From NCBI GenBank assembly GCA_015832175.1, contig WJXW01000002.1, positions 2,356,001-2,420,000 on the forward strand: a stretch of 64,000 bases of DNA, given 5' to 3'. Position numbers and translations under genes: made by a program. Positions 51,402-63,412 of this stretch are shown one piece after another; the stretch's first letter is position 1, and each line of letters starts with the position of its first letter. This stretch comes from Paraphaeosphaeria minitans. Its lineage: Eukaryota > Ascomycota > Dothideomycetes > Pleosporales > Didymosphaeriaceae. The notes under the pieces were generated by a model that ran no database searches, was not told the origin of the DNA, and saw only the letters and a list, made by a program, of their open reading frames with translations.

Positions 51402-54094
51402 CTTCGAGCGATGGAGTCCGAGGCTAATGAAGCTACGCTGGGCAGCAGAGAGAAAGACGTAAGCCAGGTGCCTGGGAGGTAAAGACAACCGATTCGGGCC
51501 AGCTTACCAATGTTATAGGATATGTAAACTCAAAATATGCGACGTGAAGGTGGAGTTCCCGTGCTGGGTCCTAGGCTGCTGTTCACGAGGTGATACGCTG
51601 CTGCCGCATCTAATTGGCTCGCTTCCAAAACTAAAACGGGGCCAGCTTCTCTGCTCTGCCATGTAGTTACATAGCATGCCATGATGATTGACGTAGGCTT
51701 AGTTGATAGTGCATTCGTAGAAGCTATAATTCTGAAGTAAATTAAATTACTCATCAATACGCACCCATGGTTCACCATAGCGATGTCTATCAACACGACT
51801 ATATCTGCCGACTCCCCCAAAATTCATGCGTGTGAGGTGGCGTCGAGTGCTGGAGCCTACTCTGTCATAATTATTTACTACCTATCTAAGGAGGTGGAAT
51901 GAAAGTTGGTTTGGGATACTTTTTGGGAAGCGGGCTCGATCAAAGAAGACGAAAAAAAACGCTCCATGGTGAATCTAGCAGTACAGTGCAGAGGATTAGA
52001 TACTCGACAGTTAGGCGTGTGAGCTGTAAGATTCCGGCATCAGAACCTTAAGATGGTATCCAATCAAAGATAATCAACAATGCTAACCCATATATACCGT
52101 CTTCAAGGAGTAGCCCGTCAAGCTTGGCTATTATCCTTACACTTAACAATTAATTAGGTTCAAGGTCAGAATCTCACTAAGGTAGCAACTTCTTCACGAT
52201 GTGGACTAGTGTAGCCAAGCAGGCAAAACCCCGCGGATGATGCTTACCTTTTGCTCAATGATGTTGGTAGAGCATGACATGGTTGCGGCAAGCGAGCTGC
52301 TGTACCACTCGATTTGATTGCACTCGGTCGAGGACGAGAAGGTGCAGGCATACGCATGCTGCTCTGCATATTATTCAAGGCCGTGAATTATGATCCCGAC
52401 ACGGGGTACGTACGGAGTCCGAAGTACGTCGCCTTCCTAAGCCTCGCCTCGATAGCCAGTGTGCCTTTGATGCGCCTTGAAACGTTAGAGTGTGTGAGGG
52501 CGTGTCAGACGTGTGATGCGGGCGACGTTGCGACGTTTGATCAAAGCTTGCCTTGGATGATGTGTTCGGGTGGTACTTCGAACATGGAGACGCGCAAAGG
52601 TCTTGCAGGAAGGCCTTTAAGTGGCTGATGTGTCGAATTCACCTGCAGACGTTCACCACCAGCCGGTTGGTACCGCACCACATAGGATACGAGAACGAGC
52701 AACGGTTGCGGGGGGTTGCATCGTCGCTTGTACTGCCATCCAGATTCTTCTCAAACCCTTGTCCACTTATGCGGGCGTCAGCATCACCGCTGCGTTGGAT
52801 GGGCCGCTGGGTCGAGGGGTTCCATGATTCGCACGCGGCGTGTCGCGGCGTGTTTTCGTATCGGGTGCAACGCAAGCTCCCTATCTACGCAACGAAGCCC
52901 AGATGCTCATGAGGTCTAGGCGTCGAGACTTGGTGGGTGAGCACTAGAAATTATCTGATGATGCTGGAGAGGTGCGCAGGCCGGATCTGGGGTGTTGGCC
53001 GAACAGGCCATTTCAACGTGAGGGGCTGGGGTGCATGCACGTCTAGAGAAACGAAAAAACCACAGATAAAAGGGTGGGTTCAAACGTAATTGGCACGAAC
53101 AAGGCCAAGCGGAGGAAACAAAGAAACGGACCGATGTGCAACAGGCAGGCGTCGGTATCCCACGTTGCGAACGGTGCCTGGCGGTTCCTGGATGCTTCCA
53201 CATTTCAGAGCCCAGGAATGCATACCTACCTACCAAAACGGCAGCCGGCAGAGATGCTGATACCTCGCAGAAGGCAAAGGCGATTACTATCGAGTGGCCA
53301 AGCCGTGCTGACGTCCAAGAGATGCAGTTGATAGGGATGCGAGAAGATGAACTGAGATGATTACAATAGGTAGGTAGGTAGGTAGGTAGGTAGGTAGGTA
53401 GGTAGGTAGGTAGGTAGGTAGGTAGGTAGGTAGGTAGGTAGGTAGGTAGGTAGGTAGGTAGGTAGGGATGCAGGGATGCAGGGAGGCACTGTGATGTCGG
53501 CATACCTACGACAGTAGGTAGAACTTGAATGTTTCCCAACAACGTAACGTAGGTGGGGTCCGAGAGCAACGGTATTCATACAGCGACGGAGAAAGACAAG
53601 ACAAAAGCACGGAGGGCACAGAGGTTGGCTGCGATAAGGGGCTACCTGGATACCCCAAGTTTACTCGAAACTATGCTCAAGGCGCCGGCCGAGTTGAGAT
53701 TGGCAGCAGGGCCCCCATGTCTAGCACCGCCGCCAGAAGAAGCAAAGCGGGACCGTTTCGGAAGACCGCAGAGGCGCATATCGAGGTTTCGTGCGATGCT
53801 GCATGTCGACGGGTGCGTCTTGTAGTTTGAGCGTGCCAGGATGTATCCAGCAGGCGGGCGGCACCGCCTCGTCGCCGAACTTTCTGTCGCCACATTCACC
53901 GTGCGATTGTGTTGTGCTACCCCACGCATGCCCGCTGTCAACCGCTAGCTCTGTCAATCGGCGTCCTCTACGCAACCCTCGAAGCTTTTCCTAGCGCACA
54001 CGACACCTCGCACCCACGACACCTTGGACCTTGGACACGCCGTAGATGCGAGCATACCGCCTGTTCTAAGCAGCACAAGAAGCAGCCGCCCATC
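51402..54094. other. 2.7-kb gene-poor region with a TAGG microsatellite
   Basis: No supported gene. Open frames such as 52314-52628, 52553-52912 and 52916-53569 have no family resemblance and partly overlap on opposite strands. The (TAGG)n repeat at 53366-53466 lies here. The last 200 bp are the leader and promoter of TSC1. Confidence 0.6.
53366..53466. repeat. (TAGG)n tetranucleotide microsatellite
   Basis: About 25 perfect copies of TAGG (equivalently GGTA), followed by a short GGGATGCA duplication. On the minus strand it reads as Leu-Pro-Thr-Tyr in any frame, which explains the long open frames there. Confidence 0.97.
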
Positions 54095-57000
54095 ATGGCT
54101 GGGTCAGGGTAGGCGCACACCGGGGACAGCAGTGCCCAGCTCGCTCTGCTCACCACATTCAGGTCGATGCGCGAGACGCTCAAGGCGCTCAACACCACCC
54201 TCGCTGGCCCGGCATTCCAGTACCCGCTTCCCGAAGAGCTCCGCGACACCATCGACCGCTTTCTCGAGAAATATGACGCCATCGACGATGCCGATTCCCA
54301 ACGCTTCCACGACGACCTGCTGTCTCTCTACAACAAGCATGTCGCCGCCAATCCGGACAATCTGGGACCATTCCTTAGCGTCTTGCGCGCTGTCAGGCCG
54401 GCGCTCACGGGAGAGGCGCGGCTACGCGAGTGGTGGGACCTGGTGCTCAGGCCCACGATTGACAGCGTGGGCCGCAAGCGACGCGAGGCGGAAGACGCAA
54501 AGGAGCTACTACTGAGCTTCCTGATACACGAGGCAGACGACGACAAGGACAGGGACAAGGACAAGGACGATGCGCGGCTGTCCGACCTGTTCCTGCGGAA
54601 GACATTGGACGTGTACCTTGCGCGGACCAAAGTGCCTTCAGAGACCGAGCATATCGCTTCTCCCGAAGACGACTACGTCTCCAATGAGGTCGAGTCAGTG
54701 CTAGTTACCTTTGGACGGAAACAGCCGAAAGAGCTCCTCCTTGCCGTAGACGAGCTCTTCGTTCAGAAACGACACCGGATCCAAGCCCTCGTACTGCTCA
54801 ATGCTTTTGTCCGACTCCAGACGCCCCACCTCCACGTGGTTCTCGAGACGCAGCTCATACAGAACCTCGAAAGGTGTTTGCTCATCGACACCTCCTCCAG
54901 CGTCGTTGGTCAGGCCCTGGTCGTGCTCATCATGTTCTTACCACACATCACATCTGCACTCACCTCTGATCACCACCTTCCACGGCTGTTCCTTATATAT
55001 AGTAGGCTAATATGCTGGGACAAGTTCGGCAACCCTGGTGGCATAGCATCGTCCGATTCTGTTCTGGAAGACGGTGTTTCAGACAGTTCAGACGACGAAG
55101 AGCCCGACCCATCATGGGAGCAGTTGCAACACGCCCCTGACCATGGCGAGTCAACTCCACCCACTGCACTTCTGCACTACTTCACCTTCCTCTATGGACT
55201 TTTCCCACTGAACTTCATGAGCTTCATACGGAAACCTAGGAAATTACTAAAGTCGATGAACTTTCCTGGCGCTGACGACTTCGACCTGGACCCTGATCTG
55301 CTCCACAGCAGAACGGAGCCATATCGACGGGTGCACCTCATGCATCCTAACATGTTCTCAATCACGATCGAGGACGAGTTGACGGAGAATAGGTGGCTCG
55401 ACAGCGATCCTGCGGACGTAGTCATCGAATGTATGGAATTGTGTGTAGCTGTCTCTACGACGCTCGACGACCCTGGACCACCTCCCACTTCCAAATTACC
55501 TGATCTTCCTGACCTGCCCATCCCTGATTCCGGCTTTGCTCTCGATGATGGCGAGACTGCGAACGATGCGACAGTCAGTTGGAGGAACACACAGCCAAAA
55601 ATGGTGGCGTCTTCGGCAACAAGTCAACCGGATCTGACAGAAGCTCCTGAGCTTCCAGAGTATGCCAAATCCGTCGCACCAGCCTCTCCGCTATTGCAGT
55701 GCAAAGACGTGATCAAGTCGCCAACGCTCCCGCCAGCGAATGAGACACCAAGAAAACAAAGTTTCCTTTCTGCACCCTCTGCCGCTCCACAACGTCTCAC
55801 TTTACAAACAGCCAACGCTAGCAACTTCGCGCAGATTATCAGCACCCCAGGTTCCCCTACGCATCCAGACTTTCAGAACCTGAGCATGGCTGCGTTGCAG
55901 AGGGAGATAATGCTACTCCGAAACGACCTGAACTTTGAACGGTATCTCAAGGCTCAGCACAGCGCTCACATTGGGCAAATGCAACGGAAGCATATCAAGG
56001 AAGCTACAGCCGAAGCCGACACTCAGAACCTCATCAACACCAACAAGACTCTGAAGGCCAAGCTTGCTAAGATGAACGAGCAGTATACCCAGCTGAAGAA
56101 GGAGACTCTTACCCGTCGCAACCAGACGCAGAATTGGGAGCGCGAACTCACCGGAAAAGTCAAGTTGTACCGAGAAGAGAGCAAATCACGGCAGGGCGAG
56201 GAAGAGACCCTTCGCTTTGAGTTGAAGAAGGTTCAAACAAATTTCGAACATCTGAAGAAGATCGTCGAGAACGCAGAGGCCAAGGAACTGCGTGCAAAGC
56301 AACGTACCCAGGCTCTTGAGTTCGAGCTACAAGACTATGCCCATATGCGACAGGAGCTTGATGCTGCGCAAGACAAGATCTCCGAGTTTGAGAGCCAGGA
56401 AAAGGAGCTACACTTGCTCATCCAGCAACGAAACGAGCTACGCAACGACCTGGAGCTTACCCACATGCGGTTGAACAGCAGGGAGTTGGAACGGGACCGA
56501 GCTGTCAAAGCGTACGAACGGCGAATCATGGAACTTGAATCGCGACTGCAGTCTGCAGAGAAGAGTGCTATCAAACCCGGCCAACTTTCGCCTTCCATGC
56601 AACAAATGGTGGACTCTGTTATCGCTCAGAACAACTCCAAGATGGCCAACATGAAGAAAATGTATCAACGTCTGCAAGAGCAGAAGATGGAGCTCGAGAT
56701 GGAATATCATGAGCTTCGGGGCGAGCATCGGGCTCTTATCGGGCGCCTGCAAAATGTCGAAATGACGGAGCCCAACGATGCGGAGAGAGATGCACTAAGT
56801 CGCGACTTTAGCGCTCGTTCGAATGGAATGTACGACCACAGGCTCCTTCCTCCATTGACAGGCGACACCTCCCTCAATTATGATGGCTATGGTCAACAAT
56901 TGTCGCCTACGTCTCCTGTGAGCCCTACTTCAGGTGCATCTCCGCGACAGCCACGCTTAGACTCCCTAGCACGGCCACAGCACAGCTATGGACCCGACTT

Positions 57001-57330
57001 CTCCGGGCCCTATGAGCAATCCCTGAACGCCCTTTTCGAGAATCAGAACCCCCAGACGCTGGCTCATCAATCGAGCGTCAAGAGCGAGCATTCGGCGGAG
57101 ACGAGCAGCAGCAAGGGTGACAAGCGAGCCAACTCAGCCGTAAAGGCGGACCCTCGACCTTTCTACGGCGGCCGTGGTAAGCATCAATGGCACATTCATC
57201 GCAAGATATCACGCTAACTTTTCTAGGTGGCGCACAGAACTACTCGAGCAAGAAGAAGGAAACGAAAGATCCCAAGAAGACGGCCGAGAAGAAGGCCGGG
57301 GGCTTCCGAGGGCTTAGGAACATCGTGTAG
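54095..57330 (+). CDS. TSC1: Hamartin/TSC1 homologue
   Basis: Tsc1 stabilises Tsc2, the GAP for Rheb, and so restrains TORC1. Exons 54095-54108 (14 nt), 54163-57176 and 57227-57330 give 1043 aa in frame. Introns are 54 and 50 bp, with canonical ends. The N-terminal half is a helical-repeat hamartin domain (ETLKALNTTLAGPAFQYPLP, RLFLIYSRLICWDKFG, LLHYFTFLYGLFPLNFMSFI, FSITIEDELTENRWLDSDP). The link is Ser/Pro/Asp-rich (about 430-560). The C-terminal half is a long coiled coil (about 570-870, ending EYHELRGEHRALIGRLQNVE), followed by a Ser/Pro-rich tail and the basic end GFRGLRNIV. A DDDKDRDKDKDD acidic/basic stretch near residue 125 is a local expansion. S. pombe tsc1 has the same domain order. 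TSC2 is not in the window. Confidence 0.93.
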
Positions 57331-58795
57331 TGCCTTCATGCCTCTCGATTTCTTGCACATACGTTATCCAATGGTGCTAACTGCCTCGCAGCGAGATGCG
57401 AGGTTGGCTTCCCGACCGATGGCGGTTCGCACCAATTCTGAAAGATGCTTGCCCTTTTTATCTACGCAGGGACTATTGCATTTCCACGTCCTTGAGCATC
57501 AGCATCTCGCGATGCGTTTGGCGGTCCGATGTACCTTTTGGCCTAGCCCATCACACTGTCAGGACAGCGTTGCTTACCAGGAACCCACGGCGTTGAAATC
57601 ATGTTTGGGCGGCACCCTCGTCGGCATTGCACGGCGAGACCTTTTGACGAGCGTTCCTGTCTCTCCTCATCTTTACTTCTTTCTTGTGTACTCTATTCCA
57701 TATCATATCACACTTTGCTTCAGGATATGCATGCCTTTGCTGGTCTCCGTCGGACGCTGGCACCGTGCACCAAGCATGCGAGAGACACGAATCAATCTGC
57801 CGGCCCATGCGGCCGATGCAGCTTCACGATAGCCATCGCATGCCCTCTGCACGACGTGAAGTGTGCTACATTCACAGTACATTGCTACGGCGTATACCGT
57901 TCCTCGACTAGCGACCCCTTGCGTTCGCGTTTCGCAAGTACATACGTACGTACACGACGCACCTGCTATGATATGTGACAGGCATCTGCAGACAGATCAC
58001 ATGATGCGCGAGCCACTCGGATGGGCAACGCGGAGAGACCATCGATGACCGTGCCTCCGGAGTGTAAGTGTGGCGCCAAAACGAAGGCGGGTGGTGGGCT
58101 TTTTTTTCGCTTTCTGACACTGCAAACGGCATGTGCACAGCGTTGCACGGAGATGAGGAAAGAAAAAAGAAGAAGAAACCCCCCCACCTGGCCCTGCAGT
58201 AACGTGTCTCGCGGTGTGGTTTGATTGCCCTCTTCGTTCCCCTTTCCTTTCCTTTGCTGTCGCTGGGCTGTCGCTGGCCTCCGAGGGGGGATGTCGGGGA
58301 TGCATTCATCTCGCTTTTACCTACCTATCCACCAATCAATCAATCTCGTCGATTGGGATCTGGTCGGGCCAGATTGCATGGCATCGATCGTCGCGCATTC
58401 TACCTACTTCTTTCGCTCGCGCGTGCAGGACGTGGGCGATGGCGGCCGGGGTTGAGGCGGGCGTTGGGCGTGGGGCTCGGCTTGGCTCGGCTCGGCTCGG
58501 CTCGGCTGCGCTGCGCTGCGCCGGGCCGCGGTTGTGATAGGAGAAAGGCAAAGAAATGAGGGTATGTCGCCGGTCCAGTGATGAGTTGAGAGTCCTTGCA
58601 TGGAAGAGTATAAGGGTTGGGGGAGAATTCGGGATCGAGTCGGTGGTGCTTGAGGAGCGGGGCGTTGACAGTTAGGTACCTAGCTACCTAGGGCCGGGGT
58701 CGCGGCGTGAGGCTGGGTTGAGTGCAAATGGGTACCTACTAGGTACCTAGGTATGGTGGGGAATCCATCCTCGCGCGCCGTAGCATTCCCGACAT
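57331..58795. other. Convergent spacer TSC1 / ASA1 with palindromic TACCTAGGTA-type motifs
   Basis: About 1.5 kb without a supported gene; the many open frames overlap on both strands. It contains a CGGCTCGGCT run at about 58480-58515, poly-pyrimidine tracts and, at 58672-58755, several overlapping palindromes built from GGTACCTA and TACCTAGG. Confidence 0.55.
58672..58755. repeat. Cluster of AGGTACCTA/TACCTAGGTA palindromes
   Basis: Within 84 bp the sequence has TTAGGTACCTAGCTACCTAGG and, 40 bp on, GGTACCTACTAGGTACCTAGG. These are overlapping inverted repeats that could fold as small hairpins. The cluster lies just downstream of the ASA1 stop codon on the minus strand, so it could fall in its 3' untranslated region. 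Confidence 0.7.
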
Positions 58796-60545
58796 TTAGA
58801 AGACCTCCCACAAGCTGACCCTCCCGTCCTTCGCCCCAGCAGCAACCCAATGCTTCATCTGCACAGCCTCTTCCCTTTGCCTCTGCAGCTTCGCCAATCC
58901 CGTCGCTCTCCTCGCCACCTCCGCGCCTTCGTCCAAGGCCTTCTGTTCCTCCGCGGACTTGCCCACGTCCGCTTGTCCTAGTACTACTCCGAAGTCTACC
59001 GCGTACACGCCCTCCTTGTGCCACTTCAACACTGCAACCTCCTTCAGCGTCTTCGTGCTATAAACGCGTACGCGACTGTCCCATCCGCCCGTCACCAGGA
59101 GTCGGCCGTCAGAGCGGACGCGGAGGGATTGCTGTCCTGCGTGCTTTGTACTGGCGATCTTGTGCGCGGGTTGGATGGTCACGGGCGGAGGTGGCCTGGG
59201 GATGGCTGCGAGGTTCTGCTGCGGTGGTGTTGAGGCGAGGAGAGTAGAGAGGCCGGATGGTCGGGTAACTGGTTTGGTAACTGGTTTTGGGTTAACTGAG
59301 GGTGGTCTTGGGTTGGTCGGTTGGCGCTTTTTGGGGAAGGAAAGAGGTTCGGCAGGCTCCGTGTCACTGTCGGCGAGTTCGGATGACGTGGGAGGTGTGG
59401 CAGCTGCGTCGGGAACTGCGGCGGACGAATTCACTGTCCGGTCATCTTCAGTCGGTTCGTTGATAGTAGCTTTGGTGTTTTGATTCGAGTTGTTTGCAGT
59501 GGAGATAGAATTTTCCGGAGATGCGAATTCGACATCGTCATGAGGTAGCTCGGGGATGCGGTGTGCAGCGATGATGGCATCTGCAGACGATGAGAAGTAC
59601 GTCGAACCATCAGGCAGAGCATCGATAGAAAGTACGGGCTGTGTATGAGGCTGGCTGAGGTAGATGGTCCGAGCCACACTCAGTACGGCATCTCGTACTC
59701 CCGTCCGGTTACGAGGTATTCGGTGTACGGCTGTGAAGCCGCCTTCGTATCCAGCAATCACCAGGACGCTGTCGAACAGTTGATGGTGTACGAGCTTCAC
59801 GGCCATTACCATGCCTGCAGCTGGTTAGTTATACATCATGGTGTCACGACAAAAGACGGATATGATTGGATGGTTGCGAAATGCTCGCCAAGACATTGCA
59901 TTCGATGCAGTCGGCGAGCAAATGCGCAGACTCACCTGTTTCTGAGGTGTTGACTCTTGGCACAGCGCATATCAGCTTCTCTTCTGGGAATTGATAGACG
60001 TCAGCTTTTTTATCGTCCCGTCCTGGTACGGCGACGTAGATGGGTTCGTCGGAGGCGGAATCCGAGCTTGCGACGCCGCGTCTTTGATAGCACATTGTGA
60101 AGGCGCAGAAGTTGAGCGTGTTCACTGGCAGGGTGTGTAGCAGCCATGGCTTTGGCCTGTGTGGGCCTGCTCCGTCTGCAGGCAGCAGGGTCGAGTAGGA
60201 TTCATGTGCACCTCTCAACTGCCATATGCGCAGCGTGTTGTCGCGTCCATGTCTACGAGATGAAGTGCATCAGCGACCATGGCCATTGGTCGGAGGGAGA
60301 TGAACGCACGTGATGACCTTGTCTGGGCCCCATTCGGCGGTGGCGAGGATTGCAGCATTGTGAGCCTTCCACACAGCCAGAGGCCGTTTTGTGTCCAATG
60401 TCCAGTAGACCAACCAGCCGTCGGCGTCGCCAGTGAGGAGACACGTGTTGCGGCGCAAAAGCTCAACACTGTGGATCTGGGCAGTGTGGCCGCGGAGGAT
60501 GTAGCTGGGGTGGGCGGCATCTCGGGCGAACTGGGGGGCGGACAT
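58796..60545 (-). CDS. ASA1: ASTRA-associated protein 1 (WD-repeat)
   Basis: In yeast Asa1 belongs to the ASTRA complex with Tra1, Tti1, Tti2, Tel2 and Rvb1/2, which matures PIKK kinases including TOR. Minus-strand exons 60545-60310, 60252-59936 and 59820-58796 give 525 aa in frame. Introns are 57 bp (GTGCGT...GTAG) and 115 bp (GTGAGT...CCAG). WD-like blades are visible: YILRGHTAQIHSVELLRRNT, LLTGDADGWLVYWTLDTKRP, AAILATAEWGPDKVITHGRD, NTLRIWQLRGAHES, LFDSVLVIAGYEGGFTAVHR, and C-terminally LRVRSDGRLLVTGGWDSRVR with HWVAAGAKDGRVSLWEVF. A Pro/Thr/Ser-rich insert of about 120 residues interrupts the propeller. The assignment rests on this layout and the N-terminal SAPQFARDAAHPSYILRGH block. Confidence 0.9.
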
Positions 60546-61214
60546 GCTACAGAAGCAGTGAGGATGGTTTATTTCATGGGCAAAGGATGAACGAATGGAT
60601 GGATGGATGGGTAGATGGATGGATGAGTGAATGAAGGGATGGGTGAAAGAGTGAATGGATGGACGGGTGAAAGAGTGAATGGATGGATGGATGAAAGAGT
60701 GAATGGATGGATGGGTGAAAGAGTGAATGGATGGATGGGTGAAAGAGTGAATGGATGGATGGGTGAAAGAGTGAATGGATGGATGGATGGATGAATACAT
60801 AAGTAAATAAATGAATGAATAAACATAGAATAAACTCGAGATATACCTTTCAACGTACCTGGTATAATACCTACAGGCGAAGATCAGGGAGGCCGGATCG
60901 ACACTGCTGCAGACGCGGTGCGGTGCGGTGCGGTGCGGATCGCGATACCTGGACGGCGCGAGGAGGAGGCGAGGCCGGTTCCTTCCTAGGTAGGATCCCA
61001 GGCTCGGCTACAGCTGCAACAAAACTGCATCGCTCCCCACCCACGCCCTGGGCCAAGAACCAAGCTTCACGCACCTCTCTCGTCTTGCCGCCAAACTACT
61101 TCACCCGTTCTCTCTCCGCCCTCGCGCTGCCCTGGCACCGCTCTCGCATCGAGGCGCGTCGCGCCGGCGCATCTTCTGGGGAAGTTGACCGTCATCTTGC
61201 CCAAGCGCATCCAA
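60546..61214. other. Divergent promoter region ASA1 (-) / Zn2Cys6 regulator (+)
   Basis: About 670 bp between two start codons, of which some 200 bp is a 24-bp minisatellite. Toward the + gene there is a GGTGC run (60917-60936), a CCTAGGTAGG element and a pyrimidine-rich leader. Confidence 0.6.
60590..60800. repeat. 24-bp minisatellite in the ASA1 promoter
   Basis: The unit GAATGGATGGATGGGTGAAAGAGT is repeated about 7-8 times with single-base variants, embedded in GGAT/GAAT tetranucleotide runs. It begins about 45 bp upstream of the ASA1 start codon and so lies in its leader or core promoter. The 24-bp period gives an 8-residue peptide frame on the minus strand that runs into the ASA1 frame region. 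I do not take it as coding because ATG 60545 starts the conserved protein. Confidence 0.93.
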
Positions 61215-63412
61215 ATGGCAGGTGCAATCGCTCTTGCCATCCAGGCGAACCAACATGCCACCATCGCAGACCAGCAGAGCGGTCACCACGACATGCAGCA
61301 GCCGGATGCCCTCTCACACGACATGCAGCCGCCGGATGCCCTCTCAGACCAGCAGAGCGGCGACCACGACATGCAGCAGCCAGATGCCCTCGCGGAGCTC
61401 ACGCCGCCCGCCCAGGCAAAGGGCAAGTCGGCAAAGTCCACCCGCACACGCACTGGCTGCCTCACGTGCAGGGACCGCCATCTCAAGTGTGACGAAGGCT
61501 CGCCCAGCTGTCAAAACTGTCTCAAGTCGAATCGAGAGTGCAGAAAGGGTATGCGCATCAACTGGATCGACACCCAGGTCAAGGCCCCGCCCCATCTCAT
61601 CCCGCCTGCTGGTAAGCGTCCTCGGCTACACTTGCACGTGTCTGTACATCACACTAACATGCATCCTTCAAAGACAACTGGGCCGTTGAATTCAAGGATG
61701 AGTCGCGCAAGACTGCCTCCGAGTACATGGGAGGCATTGACATGTACCCATCCCGCGGTCCAGCACACGCAGCAAACCGCACCTTCGAGCCGACCACCTA
61801 CCAAGCCACGTATGCCCATCATCATCGCATCTCTAATTACTCAGATATGGCATCCGAGTACGCCTCCCAGGCCGCCTACGCTCCTATGCCGACGTTTCAA
61901 ACTCCCCAACAGCACCAGCTCCCTCACTCAACCCCCTCGGACAACATGAGCGCACACGCCTCGGTCAATGCCTTCATGACACCCAACCCCGAGGACCGTC
62001 ATCTGCCTCGTCCTGACCCACGACATCTGCAAGAGCTCGATGTGCCAGACTATCTCGTCGACCAGGAGGAAGTGCTCTTCATGCAAGTATTCGTTGAAGA
62101 AGTCGGCATCTGGATGGACAGCATGGACGCCAAGAAACACTTCTCACGCCAACTTCCTTTCCATGCTCTGAAAGAACCCATGCTGCTGAACGCCTTTTTG
62201 GCTTCTGGTGCGAGGCACCTTGCGCTGGTCAACAAACGGTATAGTCAAGACCGAGCGCTGAAATACTACGACAAGGCCACGAAACACCTACTGGATGCAT
62301 TGCAGGACCCGAACCGAGATACTGTTCTTTGCGCCACTGCGGCTGTTATCCTGAATGTTTACGAAATCATGGGTGAGCGCGCTCTCCAACGCATGAATCA
62401 CATTGCTGGCGCCCGAGCTCTCATCAAGGAGTGTGGTTGGAACGCTCGCTCGAGCGGTATCGGCGCCGCATGTTTCTGGCTCAATGTTGGCATGGAGCTG
62501 CTCAGCTGTTTGCATTTCAACTGGCAGGTGGCCTGGGAACCTGACGAGTGGGGCATCGACATGAACCTTGAGCCAGAGACTGAAACTGGACGAGAGGAAA
62601 CTTGGACCCACCGCATCGTATACATTGTCGCCAAAGTCTGCAACTTCCGCGCTTCAATACCCCGAGACGAGGAGTCCGCGAAACAGAGTGCGCAAGCGCG
62701 ATACGTGAAGTGGCTCAGTCTCATAGAGTTGGCTGACAGATGGAACACGTGCATTCCTCGGACGATGCATCCCATGGCATATATGTATCCTGGTCAGACC
62801 CTCTCGGGCTCATGCTTCCCTGAAGTCTGGCTGATAAAGCGAGCCAGTATAGTGGCACGCTTGTTTTATCACACCTGTATGTGCTTGCTAGCACAAATCA
62901 ATCCTCTCCAAAATTCGCACTCTCCTGAGATGCATCAAATGCTTACCGAGCACTCGCACCTCATCTGCGGTATCAGCGCCCACGTCAAAGACCGTGGTGT
63001 TGCTTCCGTGGCCCTCCGCTCCCTCCACATCGCAGCCGAGTGTCTCACCCGCCGAGATGCTCAAGAAGAAGTCCTCACCATAGTCGACAAGATCCGCACA
63101 GAAACTGGTTGGCGTGTAGGATTCATCAACGACGAGCTCAAAGAGAAGTGGGGATGGAACAATCAGGAGCATCTGCCGGTTCAGGCGCCACAACAACAGC
63201 AGGCACCTACACCACGAATCCAACCTCAGCCACGCATGTATCCCATGATGAATCCCTTGGCCGGCGTTGATTTTAACAACGCTCAGCACCCCTACCAGGA
63301 ACATTACATACCACCGAACATTAATATAATGCAGCAGCAGGATCTGTTGCAGCAACACGGGGCAGCACAACAGCATCAACAAGTTTCAAACAATACCTAT
63401 CCTTACTACTAG
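61215..63412 (+). CDS. Zn2Cys6 transcription factor with fungal-specific regulatory domain
   Basis: A probable nuclear DNA-binding regulator. Exons 61215-61611 and 61674-63412 give 711 aa in frame; the 62-bp intron (GTAAGC...AAAG) uses an AAG acceptor and joins PPAG to DNWAVEFKDE. The first 60 residues contain tandem peptide copies (DQQSGxHDMQQPDAL and HDMQxPDAL). The zinc cluster at about residues 82-109 has spacing C-x2-C-x6-C-x6-C-x2-C-x6-C (CLTCRDRHLKCDE...), preceded by RTRT. From about 240 on is a helical Fungal_trans_2-type domain (EVLFMQVFVEEVGIWMDSMD, LLNAFLASGARHLALVNKRY, LCATAAVILNVYEIMGERAL). The C-terminus is Gln-rich and ends NNTYPYY. The start ATG 61215 is the first in the open exon. 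Targets cannot be told from sequence. It has its own promoter, divergent from ASA1. Confidence 0.93.

Noticed and set aside
52314..53569. Open frames of 75-217 codons in the gene-poor region
   Set aside because: They conflict on both strands; the longest is driven by the TAGG repeat (Tyr-Leu-Pro-Thr).
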